Assembly (NCBI GenBank): GCA_026391355.1
Contig: JAPLDH010000011.1
Location: forward strand, 1-64,000
Length of the DNA: 64,000 nucleotides
Source of the DNA: Bacteroidota bacterium
GTDB taxonomy: Bacteria > Bacteroidota > Bacteroidia > Bacteroidales > FEN-979
Direction: 5' to 3'
Shown: positions 63,704 to 64,000 of the stretch, in pieces
Numbering within the stretch: the stretch's first letter is position 1
How the letters are laid out: every line of letters begins with the position of its first letter
Position numbers and translations under genes: made by a program
The notes under the pieces: model-generated
What the model saw: the letters and a program-made list of their open reading frames with translations, nothing else
Databases searched by the model: none
What the model was told of the DNA's origin: nothing

Positions 63704-64000
63704 ATGAAATTATTTGGTTTCCTGAGAAAGTCCAAATTCCATTCCAATCCAAAGCAATCCAGGCCAACTACCGGTGATTTCAGCGCGGATTATTCCTCAC
63801 GGATTAAAAAGATCGTTATCCAGCTTCATGATTACCAATATTACCATGGACCTTTTAAGGAGTTTCACGGTGATTCCCGGTTTATCGGAAGGAAAAAGAT
63901 CCTGGAAAAGTTAAAATCGCTGTTGACGAATTCAGAATTTACTTCTGGTGTTTATCTTTTAACTGGTTACAGGGGTTCTGGAAAAACAAGCCTTGTAAAT
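63704..64000 (+). CDS. P-loop NTPase, KAP/STAND-like (3' end outside window)
   Basis: First 99 residues only. FHGDSRFIGRKKILEKLKSLL followed by VYLLTGYRGSGKTSLVN shows a Walker A (GYRGSGKTS) preceded by the R-finger-like linker typical of KAP, AAA and STAND ATPases used as defence sensors. The rest of the gene lies outside the window. Confidence 0.65.
   Translation, partial: MKLFGFLRKSKFHSNPKQSRPTTGDFSADYSSRIKKIVIQLHDYQYYHGPFKEFHGDSRFIGRKKILEKLKSLLTNSEFTSGVYLLTGYRGSGKTSLVN

Noticed and set aside
1-64000. CRISPR arrays
   Set aside because: The tandem repeats found have 7-10 bp units and no spacers, and no cas genes are present.
1-64000. tRNA or rRNA genes
   Set aside because: No cloverleaf-compatible stretch with conserved TTCRANYC arm was found in the intergenic regions by eye.

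Overview
The window is a 64 kb piece of a chromosome that is almost certainly from a Bacteroidota bacterium, probably Bacteroidales-like. The lineage is supported by a fused ccoN-ccoO cbb3 oxidase gene, proteins ending in type IX secretion (T9SS) sorting domains, weak Shine-Dalgarno signals, and several candidate promoters of the Bacteroidota form TTTG-N19..21-TAnnTTTG. No tRNA, rRNA, CRISPR array or complete insertion sequence was seen.

Layout. 1-630: 3' end of a T9SS cargo gene and a hairpin terminator. 719-10899 (minus strand): a cbb3 oxidase locus, ccoI-ccoS-ccoNO-ccoQ-ccoP-ccoG-ccoH-safE-like, followed by a lipoprotein cytochrome c and a porin. 10989-14740: a decayed defence island with a DprA/SLOG-like protein, an AlbA_2/HATPase protein, a DUF4062 protein, and a deletion scar joining a PLD-helicase N-terminus to the tail of a DNA methylase. 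14935-31512: mostly housekeeping genes (ADP-forming acyl-CoA synthetase/GNAT, threonine dehydrogenase, cysS, M2 peptidase, UDP-glucuronate decarboxylase, FtsX-type ABC exporter), plus a formylglycine-enzyme-like protein next to a GDGY-repeat secreted protein. 31565-35636: a compact restriction-like operon (ParB-like protein, putative nuclease, C5 cytosine methylase) followed by a frameshifted small gene. 35876-51014: a long minus-strand operon, the most unusual part of the window. 51213-57513: a divergent propeller paralogue, small envelope proteins, a DUF3667 protein and a TPR protein. 57601-64000: two T9SS cargo proteins, a DUF2442/DUF4160 pair, arfB, and the start of a P-loop NTPase.

The operon at 35876-51014 joins four kinds of parts: (i) a fused NuoE/NuoF-type flavin/iron-sulfur subunit; (ii) a GltD/NfnB-like flavoprotein that has lost its NAD(P)H domain and gained extra iron-sulfur sites; (iii) a Tat-exported ferredoxin plus a polytopic iron-sulfur membrane protein, resembling NapG/NapH; and (iv) five PQQ-type or NHL-type beta-propeller proteins, mostly with export signals or membrane anchors. 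A glycosyltransferase closes the operon and a sixth propeller gene diverges from its promoter. The layout suggests electron transfer between a cytoplasmic NADH/flavin module and a periplasmic propeller system across the quinone pool. I recognise no described pathway with this composition.

A second theme is short non-coding repeats. Six tandem arrays with a 7- or 8-bp unit lie at gene edges; one inserts residues into cysS and one supplies the stop codon of a propeller gene. There are also G/C-rich nested hairpins and 10-bp direct repeats inside the defence island.
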